From the NCBI RefSeq assembly GCF_036231945.1, contig NZ_CP109599.1:4310501-4374500 (forward strand): a stretch of DNA of 64,000 bases, given 5' to 3'. Shown here piece after piece: positions 26,659-35,099 of the stretch. Below the pieces are notes generated by a model. It had not been told where the DNA came from. It saw nothing but the letters and a program-made list of their open reading frames with translations, and did not search any database. How positions within the stretch are numbered: the stretch's first letter is position 1; every line of letters starts with the position of its first letter. This DNA is from Streptomyces sp. NBC_01429. Lineage in GTDB: Bacteria > Actinomycetota > Actinomycetes > Streptomycetales > Streptomycetaceae. The translations under genes and the position numbers were made by a program.

Positions 26659-27560
26659 GCCGCCACCTCCGTCTTCGTCGTGGCGGACGGCGTGAGCAGT
26701 ACCGGCGCCTCCGGCGAGCGCAGATGCGCGAGCAGGAGTTCCTCCAGGGACGGATCGGCCGTCCGCCAGTCGTCGGCCAGTGGGCCGTCGGGGCGTACCA
26801 GCGTGGTGAACCCGCGTCCCGAGGGGCGGGATTCGACGACGGTGTGCGGTGCCAGGTCGGCCGTGGGGCCGGTCACCAGGGTGTGCGCGCCGAGAAGGTC
26901 CTCGACCTCCCCGCCGAGCCGTACCTGCCCGCCGTTCACGAGCAGCAGATAGTCGCAGGCGTTCTCCAGCTCGGTGACGATGTGCGAGGAGATCAGGACG
27001 GTCGTGCCGCGCTCCGCCGCGTCGGAGAGCAGGACGCCCATCAGCTGCTGCCGGGCCAGCGGGTCGAGGTCGGCCATCGGCTCGTCCAGCAGGAGGAGTT
27101 CGGGGCGCTTGCCGAGCGCGAGGGCGAGCGCGACGCGGGTGCGCTGGCCGCCGGAGAGGGAGCGGACGCGCGGGGCGTGGCCGAGCCCTCCGCCCTCGAC
27201 GACCCGCTCGGCGATCGCGTCGTCCCAGCGCCCGGGGTTCAGCTCGCGGCCCATCCGCAGCGTCTCGCCGATCGTCAGCTGCGGATACAGCGGCTTGTCC
27301 TGGGCCACGTAGGCGACGCGCTCCCGCACGGTGGCGGGTTCGGCCGAGCCGAGGGTACGGAGCGCCCCCTCGGTGGGTGCCAGCAGCCCGGCCGCGTGGG
27401 CGAGGAGCGTGGACTTGCCGGCGCCGTTGGGGCCGACGAGCGCGCAGACGCGTCCGGCGGGGACGCGGAAGGAGCAGTCGCGCAGCGCCCAGCGGTGTTT
27501 GCGGCCGGCCCGTCCGTACCGCTTGCCGAGGCCGGTCGCCTCTATCGCGGCCGTTGTCAT
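26655..27560 (-). CDS. ABC transporter ATP-binding protein
   Basis: This 301-residue ATPase has Walker A VGPNGAGKST, signature LSGGQRTRV, Walker B LLLLDEPMADLDP and H-loop ISSHIVTE. It overlaps the GntR gene upstream by 4 bp and the permease downstream by 4 bp, so all three are coupled. GntR/YtrA-led ABC operons commonly respond to cell-envelope stress or antibiotics. Confidence 0.9.
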   Translation of the reverse strand: MTTAAIEATGLGKRYGRAGRKHRWALRDCSFRVPAGRVCALVGPNGAGKSTLLAHAAGLLAPTEGALRTLGSAEPATVRERVAYVAQDKPLYPQLTIGETLRMGRELNPGRWDDAIAERVVEGGGLGHAPRVRSLSGGQRTRVALALALGKRPELLLLDEPMADLDPLARQQLMGVLLSDAAERGTTVLISSHIVTELENACDYLLLVNGGQVRLGGEVEDLLGAHTLVTGPTADLAPHTVVESRPSGRGFTTLVRPDGPLADDWRTADPSLEELLLAHLRSPEAPVLLTPSATTKTEVAA

Positions 27561-28033
27561 CGGTCGTCCCCCTTGTTCTCGAAGCCGTTCTCGAAGCCGT
27601 TCTTGGTGCCGTACGTGGAGCCGTCCGTGCTGCCGTCCGTGAAACCGGCTGCGGCGCCGTCTTTCGAGCCTTCGTCCATCACCGAGGTGAAGAGCGCGGC
27701 CATGTCGTCCCGGTCCAGACCCTCGGCGCGGGCCCGGTCCGTCCAGGCGGCCAGCTCCGCGCGTAGCGCGCTGTCCTCGGAGCCCCGGCCGAGCGTTCCC
27801 CGTACGAACGTCCCGAGCCCGCGCCGCCCCTCGGCCAGCCCCTCGCGCTCCAGCTCGCGGTACGCCTTGAGGACGGTGTTCGCGTTGACGGCGGTGGCCT
27901 CCACGACCTCGCGGGCCGTGGGCAGCTTGTCGCCGGGTTCCAGCAGGCCCAGGCGCAGGGCCTGCTTGGTCTGCTGGACGATCTGGAGATAGGTGGCCAC
28001 CCCGCTGCGCCGGTCGATGCGGTACTCGATCAC
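27557..28033 (-). CDS. GntR-family (YtrA-type) regulator
   Basis: This 158-residue short GntR has the wHTH (YLQIVQQTKQALRLGLLEPG, REVVEATAVNANTVLKAYREL) but no large effector domain, as in the YtrA subfamily. The C-terminus carries short repeats (FTDGSTDGSTYGTKNGFENG) encoded by near-identical DNA words. It heads the operon with the ABC transporter. A perfect inverted repeat lies directly upstream of its GTG start and overlaps the ribosome-site region, which suggests tight autorepression. Confidence 0.88.
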   Translation of the reverse strand: MIEYRIDRRSGVATYLQIVQQTKQALRLGLLEPGDKLPTAREVVEATAVNANTVLKAYRELEREGLAEGRRGLGTFVRGTLGRGSEDSALRAELAAWTDRARAEGLDRDDMAALFTSVMDEGSKDGAAAGFTDGSTDGSTYGTKNGFENGFENKGDDR

Positions 28034-28040
28034 CGCGCAA

Positions 28041-28074
28041 CCACCCTTTCACTAAGGAAGTAGTGAAAGGGTGG
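28041..28074. promoter_or_regulatory. GntR/YtrA operator, perfect inverted repeat
   Basis: Arms CCACCCTTTCACTA and TAGTGAAAGGGTGG, 14 bp each and perfectly complementary, flank a 6-bp centre. The repeat lies 8 bp upstream of the GntR start. Size and place fit a YtrA-type dimer site. Confidence 0.8.
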
Positions 28075-28127
28075 CGTACGGAGGCGGCGGCGTCAAGCGC
28101 CCGTACCCGCGCACCGCGTTCAGGGGG

Positions 28128-29024
28128 TCATTCGAGCGACCGCGCCGCCGCCGCTGCCACCGCCTCCGCCACCGCCGCCAACGCGGGCGAGTCGAGCCGC
28201 CACTGCTGCCAGTACAGGGGCACCCGTACGGTCCGGCCCGGCGCGAAGCCGACCAGCGCGCCCGCGCGCAACCGGGGCTCGGCCTGGCTTCTCGGCACCA
28301 GCCCCCAGCCCAGCCCGGCCGTCACGGCGTCGGCGAAGCCCTCGCTGGAGGGGATGCGGTGGCGCAGGGCGCTCGCGCCGCGCCCGCCGGTGAGTTCGCG
28401 GACGAAGTTGTCCTGGAGTTCGTCGCGGCGGTCGAAGCAGACCACGGGCGCGGGCGGCAGCAGCCGTTCCACATCGTCGCCGGAGAGCCACCGCGCGGCG
28501 AACTCCGGTGCGGCGACCGGCAGATAGCCCATACTGCCGAGCCGGCGCACCGAGCAGCCCGCCACCGGATCGGGCGAGGAGGTCACCGCCGCCATCACCT
28601 CGCCCTCGCGCAGCAGCTCCGTCGTGTGGGCCTCGTCCTCGCGGCGCAGGTCGAAGCAGATCCGCGCGTCGTGCGCGAGCGTCGCGAGCGCGGGCAGGAA
28701 CCAGGTCGCCAGCGAATCCGAGTTGACCGCGATGGACAGCCGAGGGTGCTCCCCGGCGTCGTTCATCCCGAGCGCGTCGCGCGCGTCGCCCTCCAGCCGG
28801 GCCAGCTGGCGCGCGAAGCGGACCACGACCTGCCCGGACGCGGTCGGCCTCACCGGCTTCGTACGGGTCACCAGCACCCGGCCGGTGCGCTGCTCCAGCG
28901 CCTTGACGCGCTGGCTCACGGCGGAGGGCGTCACATGGAGGGCGGTGGCGGCGGCGTCGAAGGTCCCCTCGTCGACCACCGTGAGCAGGGTGCGGACCAG
29001 ATCGTGGGGCAGCTCGGACATCAT
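28128..29024 (-). CDS. argP: LysR-family regulator of the ArgP/LysG type
   Basis: This 298-residue protein has an N-terminal LysR HTH (FDAAATALHVTPSAVSQRVKAL) and a substrate-binding domain with ICFDLRREDEAHTTELLREG and VMAAVTSSPDPVAGC, typical of the ArgP/LysG subgroup. It is divergent from a LysE-type exporter gene across an unusually AT-rich 89-bp gap. It therefore probably activates export when lysine or arginine accumulates. Confidence 0.88.
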   Translation of the reverse strand: MMSELPHDLVRTLLTVVDEGTFDAAATALHVTPSAVSQRVKALEQRTGRVLVTRTKPVRPTASGQVVVRFARQLARLEGDARDALGMNDAGEHPRLSIAVNSDSLATWFLPALATLAHDARICFDLRREDEAHTTELLREGEVMAAVTSSPDPVAGCSVRRLGSMGYLPVAAPEFAARWLSGDDVERLLPPAPVVCFDRRDELQDNFVRELTGGRGASALRHRIPSSEGFADAVTAGLGWGLVPRSQAEPRLRAGALVGFAPGRTVRVPLYWQQWRLDSPALAAVAEAVAAAAARSLE

Positions 29025-29113
29025 GGCGGCACTCCTCGTTTCATTACGTAGGCTAATGGCACATAAGAAAATTTAGCTGGTCTAAAGTGCCGCCCGGTCC
29101 ATAGCGTGCCCGT
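29025..29113. promoter_or_regulatory. Divergent argP-lysE promoter region
   Basis: This short, AT-rich stretch (ACATAAGAAAATTTAGCTGG at its core) lies between the divergent regulator and exporter. It is the only place where shared LysR binding and both promoters can fit. No exact TN11A motif was assigned. Confidence 0.5.
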
Positions 29114-29725
29114 ATGGGAACCGCGCTCACCGCCACCGCCGCCGGATTCGGCACCGGCCTCTCGCTCATCGTCGCCATCGGCGCGCAGAACGCCTTCGTC
29201 CTGCGCCAGGGCATCCGTCGCGAGGCCGTCCTGCCGGTGGTGGCGATCTGCGCGCTCTCCGACGCGCTGCTCATCGCCTGCGGAATCGGCGGCCTCGGCG
29301 TGCTGGTCACCGCCTGGCCGTCGGCGCTGGTGACGGTGCGCGTCGTCGGCGCGCTCTTCCTGCTCTGTTACGGGGCGCTCGCCGTCCGCCGGGCCTGCCG
29401 GCCCTCCGGCCTGAACGGCGGGGGACCGGAGGTGCGCTCGGGACGCCGGGCCGTGCTGACCTGCCTCGCCATGACCTGGCTGAACCCCCATGTCTACCTG
29501 GACACGGTGCTGCTGCTCGGCGCCGTCGCGGCCACCTACGGGACGCTGCGCTGGGAGTTCGGCGCCGGCGCCGTGCTGGCCAGCCTGTGCTGGTTCGCCG
29601 CGCTCGGCTACGGGGCCCGCCTCCTGGCAGGCTTCTTCCGCCGCGCCTCGTCCTGGCGCGTCCTCGACGGCCTGGTGGCCGCGACGATGCTGGCGGGCGC
29701 GGCGGCGTTCGCGGCGGGGGTGTGA
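29114..29725 (+). CDS. lysE: LysE/ArgO-family basic amino-acid exporter
   Basis: This 203-residue inner-membrane exporter has the family motif GLSLIVAIGAQNAFVLRQG at the N-terminus, the mid-protein CLAMTWLNPHVYLDTVLLLG, and about six membrane helices. It removes lysine and/or arginine from the cytosol. Transcription is presumably controlled by the divergent ArgP-type regulator. Confidence 0.9.
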   Translation: MGTALTATAAGFGTGLSLIVAIGAQNAFVLRQGIRREAVLPVVAICALSDALLIACGIGGLGVLVTAWPSALVTVRVVGALFLLCYGALAVRRACRPSGLNGGGPEVRSGRRAVLTCLAMTWLNPHVYLDTVLLLGAVAATYGTLRWEFGAGAVLASLCWFAALGYGARLLAGFFRRASSWRVLDGLVAATMLAGAAAFAAGV

Positions 29726-29771
29726 GCGGTACGGGGCGGTCGGACCCACGCGACCGACCGGCAACCGGTAC

Positions 29772-29855
29772 GCGCGCTCAGGACTCCCTGCGGTACGTCG
29801 CGCGCTCAGGACTCCGTGCGGTACGTCGCGGGCTCAGGACTCCGTGCGGTACATC
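29772..29855. repeat. Three 28-bp tandem copies of the mshD 3' end
   Basis: The unit containing GCTCAGGACTCC and TGCGGTAC occurs three times with few changes. The last copy contains the real mshD stop codon, and the other two lie downstream of it. This looks like a slippage expansion of the gene's end. Confidence 0.8.
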
Positions 29856-30754
29856 AGGTCCACCTCGTGCGTGGCGAAGCCGAGGCGCTCGTAGACCGTC
29901 ACCGCCGCCGAGTTGTCCGCGTCCACGTACAGCATCGCCGTCGGCAGTCCCTCCGCCGCCAGATGCCGCAGCCCGATCGCGGTCAGCGCCTTGCCGAGGC
30001 CGCCGCCCTGCGCGTCGGGCCTGATGCCGAGGACGTACACCTCGCCCAGCCGCTCCCGCGCGTGCGTCTTGGTCCAGTGGAAGCCGATCAGCTCGCCGTC
30101 GCGCTCCGCCAGGAAGAACCCCTTCGGGTCGAACCACGGCTCGCCCGTACGGTCGTCCAGGTCGCGCTGCGTCAGGCCGCCCTGCTCGGGGTGGTGCGCG
30201 AACGCGGCGGCGTTGACGGCGAGCCAGGCCGCGTCGTCCTGCCCGGGTACGAAGGTACGGACGGTGACCCCGGCGGGCAGTACCGGTTCCGCGACCGCCA
30301 GCGGGTTCAACGGGCGGCGCAGCTGGCGCAGTTCGCGGAAGAGCGTCAGCCCGAGCACCTGCGCCAGGTGGCGCGCGGCCGACTTCCCGCCGTGCGCCCA
30401 GGCCCGCAGTCGCTTCCCGGAGGCCGCCAGCATCGCGGCGCCCAGCGCCCGGCCGTGCCCCCGGCCCCGGCGGCCGGGGCGGATGACCAGCTCGGCGGCG
30501 GGCGCCTCGATGGGGTCGGTGTCCTCCAGCTGTCCGTACCCGACGAGTTCGCCGTCGGCGCTGAGCAGGAAGTGCCGAACGCCCTCCCGGTGGCCGCCGC
30601 GCAACTGGAGGCGGCCCTGTTCCGAGACGGCCTGCACGCCGTCCGAGTCGGCCGCCTCCGCGAGCAGGCCGAGGACCTCCTCGGCCTGCTCGGGGGTGAG
30701 CGCGTCGAGGGTCTGGATCTGCCGGCCGGGCTCGTGGGCTGCTGCGTCAGTCAT
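29834..30754 (-). CDS. mshD: Mycothiol synthase
   Basis: This 306-residue protein has two GNAT domains: acetyl-CoA loop RRGRGHGRAL in the first and RPDAQGGGLGKALT in the second, followed by LYVDADNSAAVTVYERLGF. It acetylates Cys-GlcN-Ins to give mycothiol, the actinobacterial thiol. The ATG gives a start matching the family; the reading frame upstream is made of 13-bp repeats and is not coding. Confidence 0.92.
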   Translation of the reverse strand: MTDAAAHEPGRQIQTLDALTPEQAEEVLGLLAEAADSDGVQAVSEQGRLQLRGGHREGVRHFLLSADGELVGYGQLEDTDPIEAPAAELVIRPGRRGRGHGRALGAAMLAASGKRLRAWAHGGKSAARHLAQVLGLTLFRELRQLRRPLNPLAVAEPVLPAGVTVRTFVPGQDDAAWLAVNAAAFAHHPEQGGLTQRDLDDRTGEPWFDPKGFFLAERDGELIGFHWTKTHARERLGEVYVLGIRPDAQGGGLGKALTAIGLRHLAAEGLPTAMLYVDADNSAAVTVYERLGFATHEVDLMYRTES

Positions 30755-30825
30755 GCGTCGAGGGTACGGCGACGGCGCGGCTGCGGGCCGCCGGCCCGGC
30801 TCGTGCCCGTACCGGAGGTCAGTAG

Positions 30826-30877
30826 CGGAGCCGCGTGCCGGAGCCGCGTGCCGGAGCCGCGTGCCGGAGCCGCGTGC
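30826..30877. repeat. Four exact 13-bp tandem repeats
   Basis: CGGAGCCGCGTGC is repeated four times, followed by a partial fifth copy, in the mshD upstream region. It makes the reading frame open on the minus strand without coding significance. The rest of 30755-31049 holds the divergent promoters of mshD and the nucleotidase. Confidence 0.85.
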
Positions 30878-31049
30878 CGGGGCCCGCACCCCGGACCGTA
30901 ATGGCAACCAGCTCGTAACCCGTTCCCCCCTGTTGAGCTACGCGCGTTGACTCTAGGCTGCCGCACGCGGACCTCTGCGGTTTCCGGAGCTTCGCGAGCC
31001 CCCCACGGCGGCCCACCTCACCCAGCACACGCACAATCCAAGGGGATCG

Positions 31050-32906
31050 ATGTCAGCGACACCGCAGAAGAACCGCGCGGCACGGCGGGTGCTCGCCGCT
31101 GCCGCTGGTCTGGCCACCGTCGGCGCCCTGGTCGCCGCGATGCCGGCCACCGCGCAGAGCCAGACGCAGGCCAAGGCCCCGGCGCACGGCAGCAGCCAGA
31201 GCCACGGCCACCAGAAGCCGAAGCCCAAGCCGAAGCCGAGCACCGTCGACGTACAGCTCCTGTCCTTCAACGACCTGCACGGAAACCTTGAGCCCCCGGC
31301 CGGTTCGGCGGGCTCGGTCAACGAGACGCAGGCCGACGGCACGGTCAAGGCGATACCGGCCGGCGGCATGGAGTACCTGGCGACCTCGCTGCGCACCGCG
31401 CGCAAGGGCCACCCGTACTCGATCACCGCGGCGGGCGGCGACATGGTGGGCGCCAGCCCGCTGCTGTCCGGTCTCTTCCACGACGAGCCGACCATCGAGG
31501 CGCTCAACAAGGTCGAGCTCGACGTGACGAGCGTCGGCAACCACGAGTTCGACGAGGGCGCCGTCGAACTCGCCCGGCTCCAGAACGGCGGCTGTCACCC
31601 GACAGAGGGCTGTTACGAGAAGGGCAAGAAGTTCAAGGGCGCCGACTTCCCCTACCTCGCGGCCAACGTGACGTCCGAGAAGACCGGCAAGCCGATCCTC
31701 AAGCCGTACACGGTCTGGAAGAAGAACGGCGTCAAGATCGGCTTCATCGGAGTGACCCTGGAGGGCACGCCGAACATCGTGACCGCCGAGGGCGTCAAGG
31801 GCCTCAAGTTCCACGACGAGATCGAGACCGTCAACAAGTACGCCAAGGAACTCGACAAGCAGGGCGTCAAGTCGATCGTCGCGCTGATCCACGAGGGCGG
31901 CGCCCCCGCCTCCACCTCGTACAACTACGACTGCGACAGCCCCGGCGCCGGTGACGGCATCTCCGGCCCCATCGTCGACATCGCGAAGGGCATCTCGCCC
32001 AAGGTCGACGCGCTGGTGACCGGCCACACGCACCAGGCGTACGCCTGCACCATCCCGGACCCGGCGGGCAACCCGCGCCTGGTCACCTCGGCGTCGTCGT
32101 TCGGCAAGCTGTACACGGACACCACGCTGACGTACGACCTGCGCACCAAGGACATCGTGCGGACGAGCGTGAAGTCGGCGAACCACATCGTCAGCCGTGA
32201 CCAGGCCAAGGCCAAGGACATGACCTCGCTGATCGAGCGGTGGAACAAGATCGCCGCGCCGATCGCCAACGCCCCGCAGGGCTACATCTCGGCGGACATC
32301 AACGGCCGCGGCGCCACCACCCCCGAGTCCCCGCTCGGCGACCTGATCGCGGACGCGCAGCTCGACGGCATGGCGGCGGCGGACAAGGGCGGCGCGCAGA
32401 TCGCCTTCATGAACCCGGGCGGGATCAGGTCCGACCTGGTCCACAAGGCGTCGGGCAGCGAGGGCGACGGTGTGGTGACGTACGGCGAGGCGTTCACCGT
32501 CCAGCCGTTCACCAACATGATGAACGCGGTGAACCTGACCGGCGCCCAGCTGATCACCACGCTCCAGCAGCAGGTCAGCGGCTCGAACGAGGCGTCCCCG
32601 AAGATCCTCCAGGTCTCCAGGGGCCTCACCTACACCCTCGACATGACGAAGACGGGCGCCGCCCGGGTCGTCACGGACACGGTGAAGCTGAACAATGAGC
32701 CGCTCGACCCGTCGAAGACCTACCGCGTCGCGATGAACGAGTTCCTCGCGGGCGGCGGCGACGGCTTCGCGGCCCTGGCCGAGGGCACGGACAAGCTGGT
32801 CGGCGCGTCCGACCTGGACATGTTCAACGCCTACCTGAAGGCCAACTCGTCGGCCACGAACCCGCTGGCCCCGCCGGCGGCGGACCGGATCACGATCATC
32901 AAGTAG
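31050..32906 (+). CDS. Secreted 5'-nucleotidase / metallophosphoesterase (UshA-like)
   Basis: This 618-residue exported enzyme has a signal peptide (about 1-36), then a Lys/Pro/His-rich spacer. The metallophosphatase domain carries SFNDLHGN, AAGGDMVGASPL, GNHEFDEG and TGHTHQAY. The C-terminal 5'-nucleotidase domain has MNPGGIRSDL and FLAGGGDGF. It hydrolyses extracellular nucleotides to release phosphate. The start is the ATG after AAGGGGATCG. A terminator follows. Confidence 0.93.
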   Translation: MSATPQKNRAARRVLAAAAGLATVGALVAAMPATAQSQTQAKAPAHGSSQSHGHQKPKPKPKPSTVDVQLLSFNDLHGNLEPPAGSAGSVNETQADGTVKAIPAGGMEYLATSLRTARKGHPYSITAAGGDMVGASPLLSGLFHDEPTIEALNKVELDVTSVGNHEFDEGAVELARLQNGGCHPTEGCYEKGKKFKGADFPYLAANVTSEKTGKPILKPYTVWKKNGVKIGFIGVTLEGTPNIVTAEGVKGLKFHDEIETVNKYAKELDKQGVKSIVALIHEGGAPASTSYNYDCDSPGAGDGISGPIVDIAKGISPKVDALVTGHTHQAYACTIPDPAGNPRLVTSASSFGKLYTDTTLTYDLRTKDIVRTSVKSANHIVSRDQAKAKDMTSLIERWNKIAAPIANAPQGYISADINGRGATTPESPLGDLIADAQLDGMAAADKGGAQIAFMNPGGIRSDLVHKASGSEGDGVVTYGEAFTVQPFTNMMNAVNLTGAQLITTLQQQVSGSNEASPKILQVSRGLTYTLDMTKTGAARVVTDTVKLNNEPLDPSKTYRVAMNEFLAGGGDGFAALAEGTDKLVGASDLDMFNAYLKANSSATNPLAPPAADRITIIK

Positions 32907-32958
32907 TCCGGTACGAGCGGCTCGGTACGTACGAGCAGTCCGGTACGAGCGAGTCACG

Positions 32959-32989
32959 AAGGGCGGCGGGCCACGGGCCTGCCGCCCTT
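32959..32989. terminator. Stem-loop terminator after the nucleotidase
   Basis: 14-bp arms AAGGGCGGCGGGCC / GGCCTGCCGCCCTT with one mismatch and a 3-nt loop, between the nucleotidase and the convergent oxidoreductase gene. It can act for both strands. Confidence 0.8.
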
Positions 32990-33031
32990 CGGCATGGTCG
33001 GAAAGGGCGGTCGGGTGCGGTCAGGGTGTGA

Positions 33032-33967
33032 TCAGGGAGCGAGCACGACCGTCTTGCCGGTCAGCCGGCCGGCACCGGCGTCCTCGTGTACGGCGGCCAG
33101 CTCGGCCACCGGGCGGTGGGCGGTGACGTGGAGCCGGAGCTTGCCGGCATCCACCTTGGCGACCAGCTCGGTCAGCTGGGCTCCGTCGCTGCGGACCCAC
33201 AGGCTCGCGCTGCGCACCCCCCGGGCGGGGTCCTCGGGGATCGGACCGGCTGTGCTGGCGGCGACCCCGCCGTCGGCGACGTAGTCCGTCAGCCGCGCGA
33301 GCTGCTCCGGGGCGAGGCGCACATGGTTCACCACGACCTGGAACGGACCGTCCACGGCGGCCGGGCCCGCGGCGAGGGCGAGGCGGCCGACGACCCGGTC
33401 CGCGCCGTAGCCCCGGAGGCGGTCGGCGTGCCGCGGCGCGTCCACCGCGGTCACGTGCGCTCCCGCGTCGACGGCGAGCTGCACCACGAGGCTGCCCACC
33501 GCGCCGCCCGCCCCGTTGACCAGGACGCTCTGACCGGGCTTCAGCTCGGCCAGCTCGAACGCCGTCTGCCAGGCCGCGAGGCCGGTCAGCGGCAGCGCCG
33601 CGGCGTCGACCAGCTCCGTCGTCCGGGGCGCCGGGGCCAGGGACCCGGCCGGGGCGAGCACGTACTCGGCGGCGCCGCCCGCGGAGTCGAGGGGCAGCAT
33701 CGCCACGACCCGGTCGCCGACCTCCAGGCCCGTCACGTCCGCGCCGAGTTCGGCGACGGTGCCCGCCAGGTCGATCCCCGGCACGTACGGGAGGGTGATC
33801 GGGAGCATCGCGGCCAGGGCACCGGCGCGGATGTGGTCGTCGACCGGGTTGAACGACGTGGCAGCCACCCGCACCAGCACCTGCCCGGTGCCGGGGACCG
33901 GCCGGTCGACGTCCTCGTAGCGCAGGACCTCGCTGCTGCCGAACTCGTGGAAACGTATTGCCTTCAT
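33032..33967 (-). CDS. NADPH:quinone reductase-like MDR oxidoreductase
   Basis: This 311-residue zinc-free medium-chain dehydrogenase/reductase has YVPGIDLAGTVAELG, a nucleotide site VLVNGAGGAVGSLVVQLA, and an N-terminal FHEFGSSEVLRYEDV typical of quinone reductases. The ATG has GGAGGAAAG upstream. The substrate is unknown. It is 56 bp from the end of the next gene on the same strand, so it may be co-regulated with the dioxygenase, although G-rich repeats (34010-34075) lie between. Confidence 0.86.
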   Translation of the reverse strand: MKAIRFHEFGSSEVLRYEDVDRPVPGTGQVLVRVAATSFNPVDDHIRAGALAAMLPITLPYVPGIDLAGTVAELGADVTGLEVGDRVVAMLPLDSAGGAAEYVLAPAGSLAPAPRTTELVDAAALPLTGLAAWQTAFELAELKPGQSVLVNGAGGAVGSLVVQLAVDAGAHVTAVDAPRHADRLRGYGADRVVGRLALAAGPAAVDGPFQVVVNHVRLAPEQLARLTDYVADGGVAASTAGPIPEDPARGVRSASLWVRSDGAQLTELVAKVDAGKLRLHVTAHRPVAELAAVHEDAGAGRLTGKTVVLAP

Positions 33968-34079
33968 GGCACTTTCCTCCAGGGGGGTACTTGGTGTCGT
34001 TGCCGACCGATGGGGCGATGGGGCGATGAGGCGCTGAGGTGCTGAGGCGCTGAGGTGACGAGGTGACGAGGCGCTCAGG

Positions 34080-34976
34080 TCAGGTCAGCTGCACCGACCG
34101 GGTGGAGTTGCCCATCACCATGCGGTCGATGGCGCTCACGGCGCTGGCGGGGTCGTCGGCGGCGCCGACGGTGAGCAGCAGCGGTACGAAGTGATCGGCC
34201 GTCGGATGGGCGACCGCGGCGCTCGGTGCCTTGTCGCGGTAGTCGGTGAGGGCGTCGGCGTCGCCCCGGGCGAGGGCGTCGACGGCCCATTCGTCGAAGG
34301 CCGTGGTGTCGGCGGCCAGCTCCGGCCTGCGGAAGACGGCGAAGCTGTGCGTCATGAAGCCCGAGCCGAGGACGAGGATGCCTTCGTCGCGCAGGGGCCG
34401 CAGGCGTGCCCCGAGTGCGAGCAGGGCGCCGGGGTCGAGGCTGGGCATCGACAGCTGCACGACCGGGACGTCGGCCGCGGGATACATGGCCATGAGCGGG
34501 ATGAAGGCGCCGTGGTCGAGGCCGCGGTCGGCGAACTCGTGCACCGGCGTCCGGCCCAGCAGACCCGTGAGCCGCCGAGCCAGGTCGGTGGCGTCCGGGG
34601 TCGCGTAGGGAAGGGTCTTGTAGCGCGGGTGGAAGCCGCTGAAGTCGTAGTAGAGCGGGGTGGCCGCGGCGGCTGCGGATATCGCGACCGGGGCCCGTTC
34701 CCAGTGGGCCGAGACGACCACGATGGCCCGGGGCTTGGGCATCGACCGGGCCCAGTCGTAGAGGTCGCCGAGCCACTGCGGATCGTCGAGGGTGAACGGG
34801 GCGCCGTGGCTGACGAAGAGGCTGGGCAGGGGCCCGTCGGAGGGGTTCCACACCCGCTGCTCGCGCGCCTGTGGCAGGACCCGGGCGAGGAGGTCGTCGT
34901 AGGCCGCGGCCGGTGTGCGCGACGGGAAGGGGGAAGTCAGGCCGTTCGGGGAGACCGGGCTGCTCGTGGTGGTCAT
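34080..34976 (-). CDS. Class III extradiol ring-cleavage dioxygenase (DODA-like)
   Basis: This 298-residue member of the LigB/DODA superfamily has metal-binding motifs SLFVSHGAPF, VVVSAHWE, LDHGAFIPL and LVLGSGFMTHSF. Relatives open catechol-type rings such as DOPA. The ATG is preceded by AAGGAG. It is divergent from a MarR gene with four palindromic operators between, so it is probably induced by an aromatic compound that releases MarR. Confidence 0.88.
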   Translation of the reverse strand: MTTTSSPVSPNGLTSPFPSRTPAAAYDDLLARVLPQAREQRVWNPSDGPLPSLFVSHGAPFTLDDPQWLGDLYDWARSMPKPRAIVVVSAHWERAPVAISAAAAATPLYYDFSGFHPRYKTLPYATPDATDLARRLTGLLGRTPVHEFADRGLDHGAFIPLMAMYPAADVPVVQLSMPSLDPGALLALGARLRPLRDEGILVLGSGFMTHSFAVFRRPELAADTTAFDEWAVDALARGDADALTDYRDKAPSAAVAHPTADHFVPLLLTVGAADDPASAVSAIDRMVMGNSTRSVQLT

Positions 34977-34992
34977 CGAAATCAGCTCCTTC

Positions 34993-35087
34993 ACTTGCCT
35001 GGGCAAGTGTTGTGACTTGCCGAGGCAAGTCAAAAAGTAGCGCATCATGAGTTGCCCAGGCAAGTGATGCGAGTTGCCCGGGCAAGT
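34993..35087. promoter_or_regulatory. Four MarR operators in two phased pairs
   Basis: ACTTGCCTGGGCAAGT (34993-35008), ACTTGCCGAGGCAAGT (35015-35030), AGTTGCCCAGGCAAGT (35050-35065) and AGTTGCCCGGGCAAGT (35072-35087) share 6-7-bp inverted arms. Members of each pair are exactly 22 bp apart. One pair covers the start region of each divergent gene. Confidence 0.85.
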
Positions 35088-35099
35088 ATGATGGGGTGC

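Noticed and set aside
34010..34075. GATGGGGC / GCTGAGGT repeats as a regulatory array
   Set aside because: Simple degenerate slippage-type repeats between two genes, with no palindromic symmetry.
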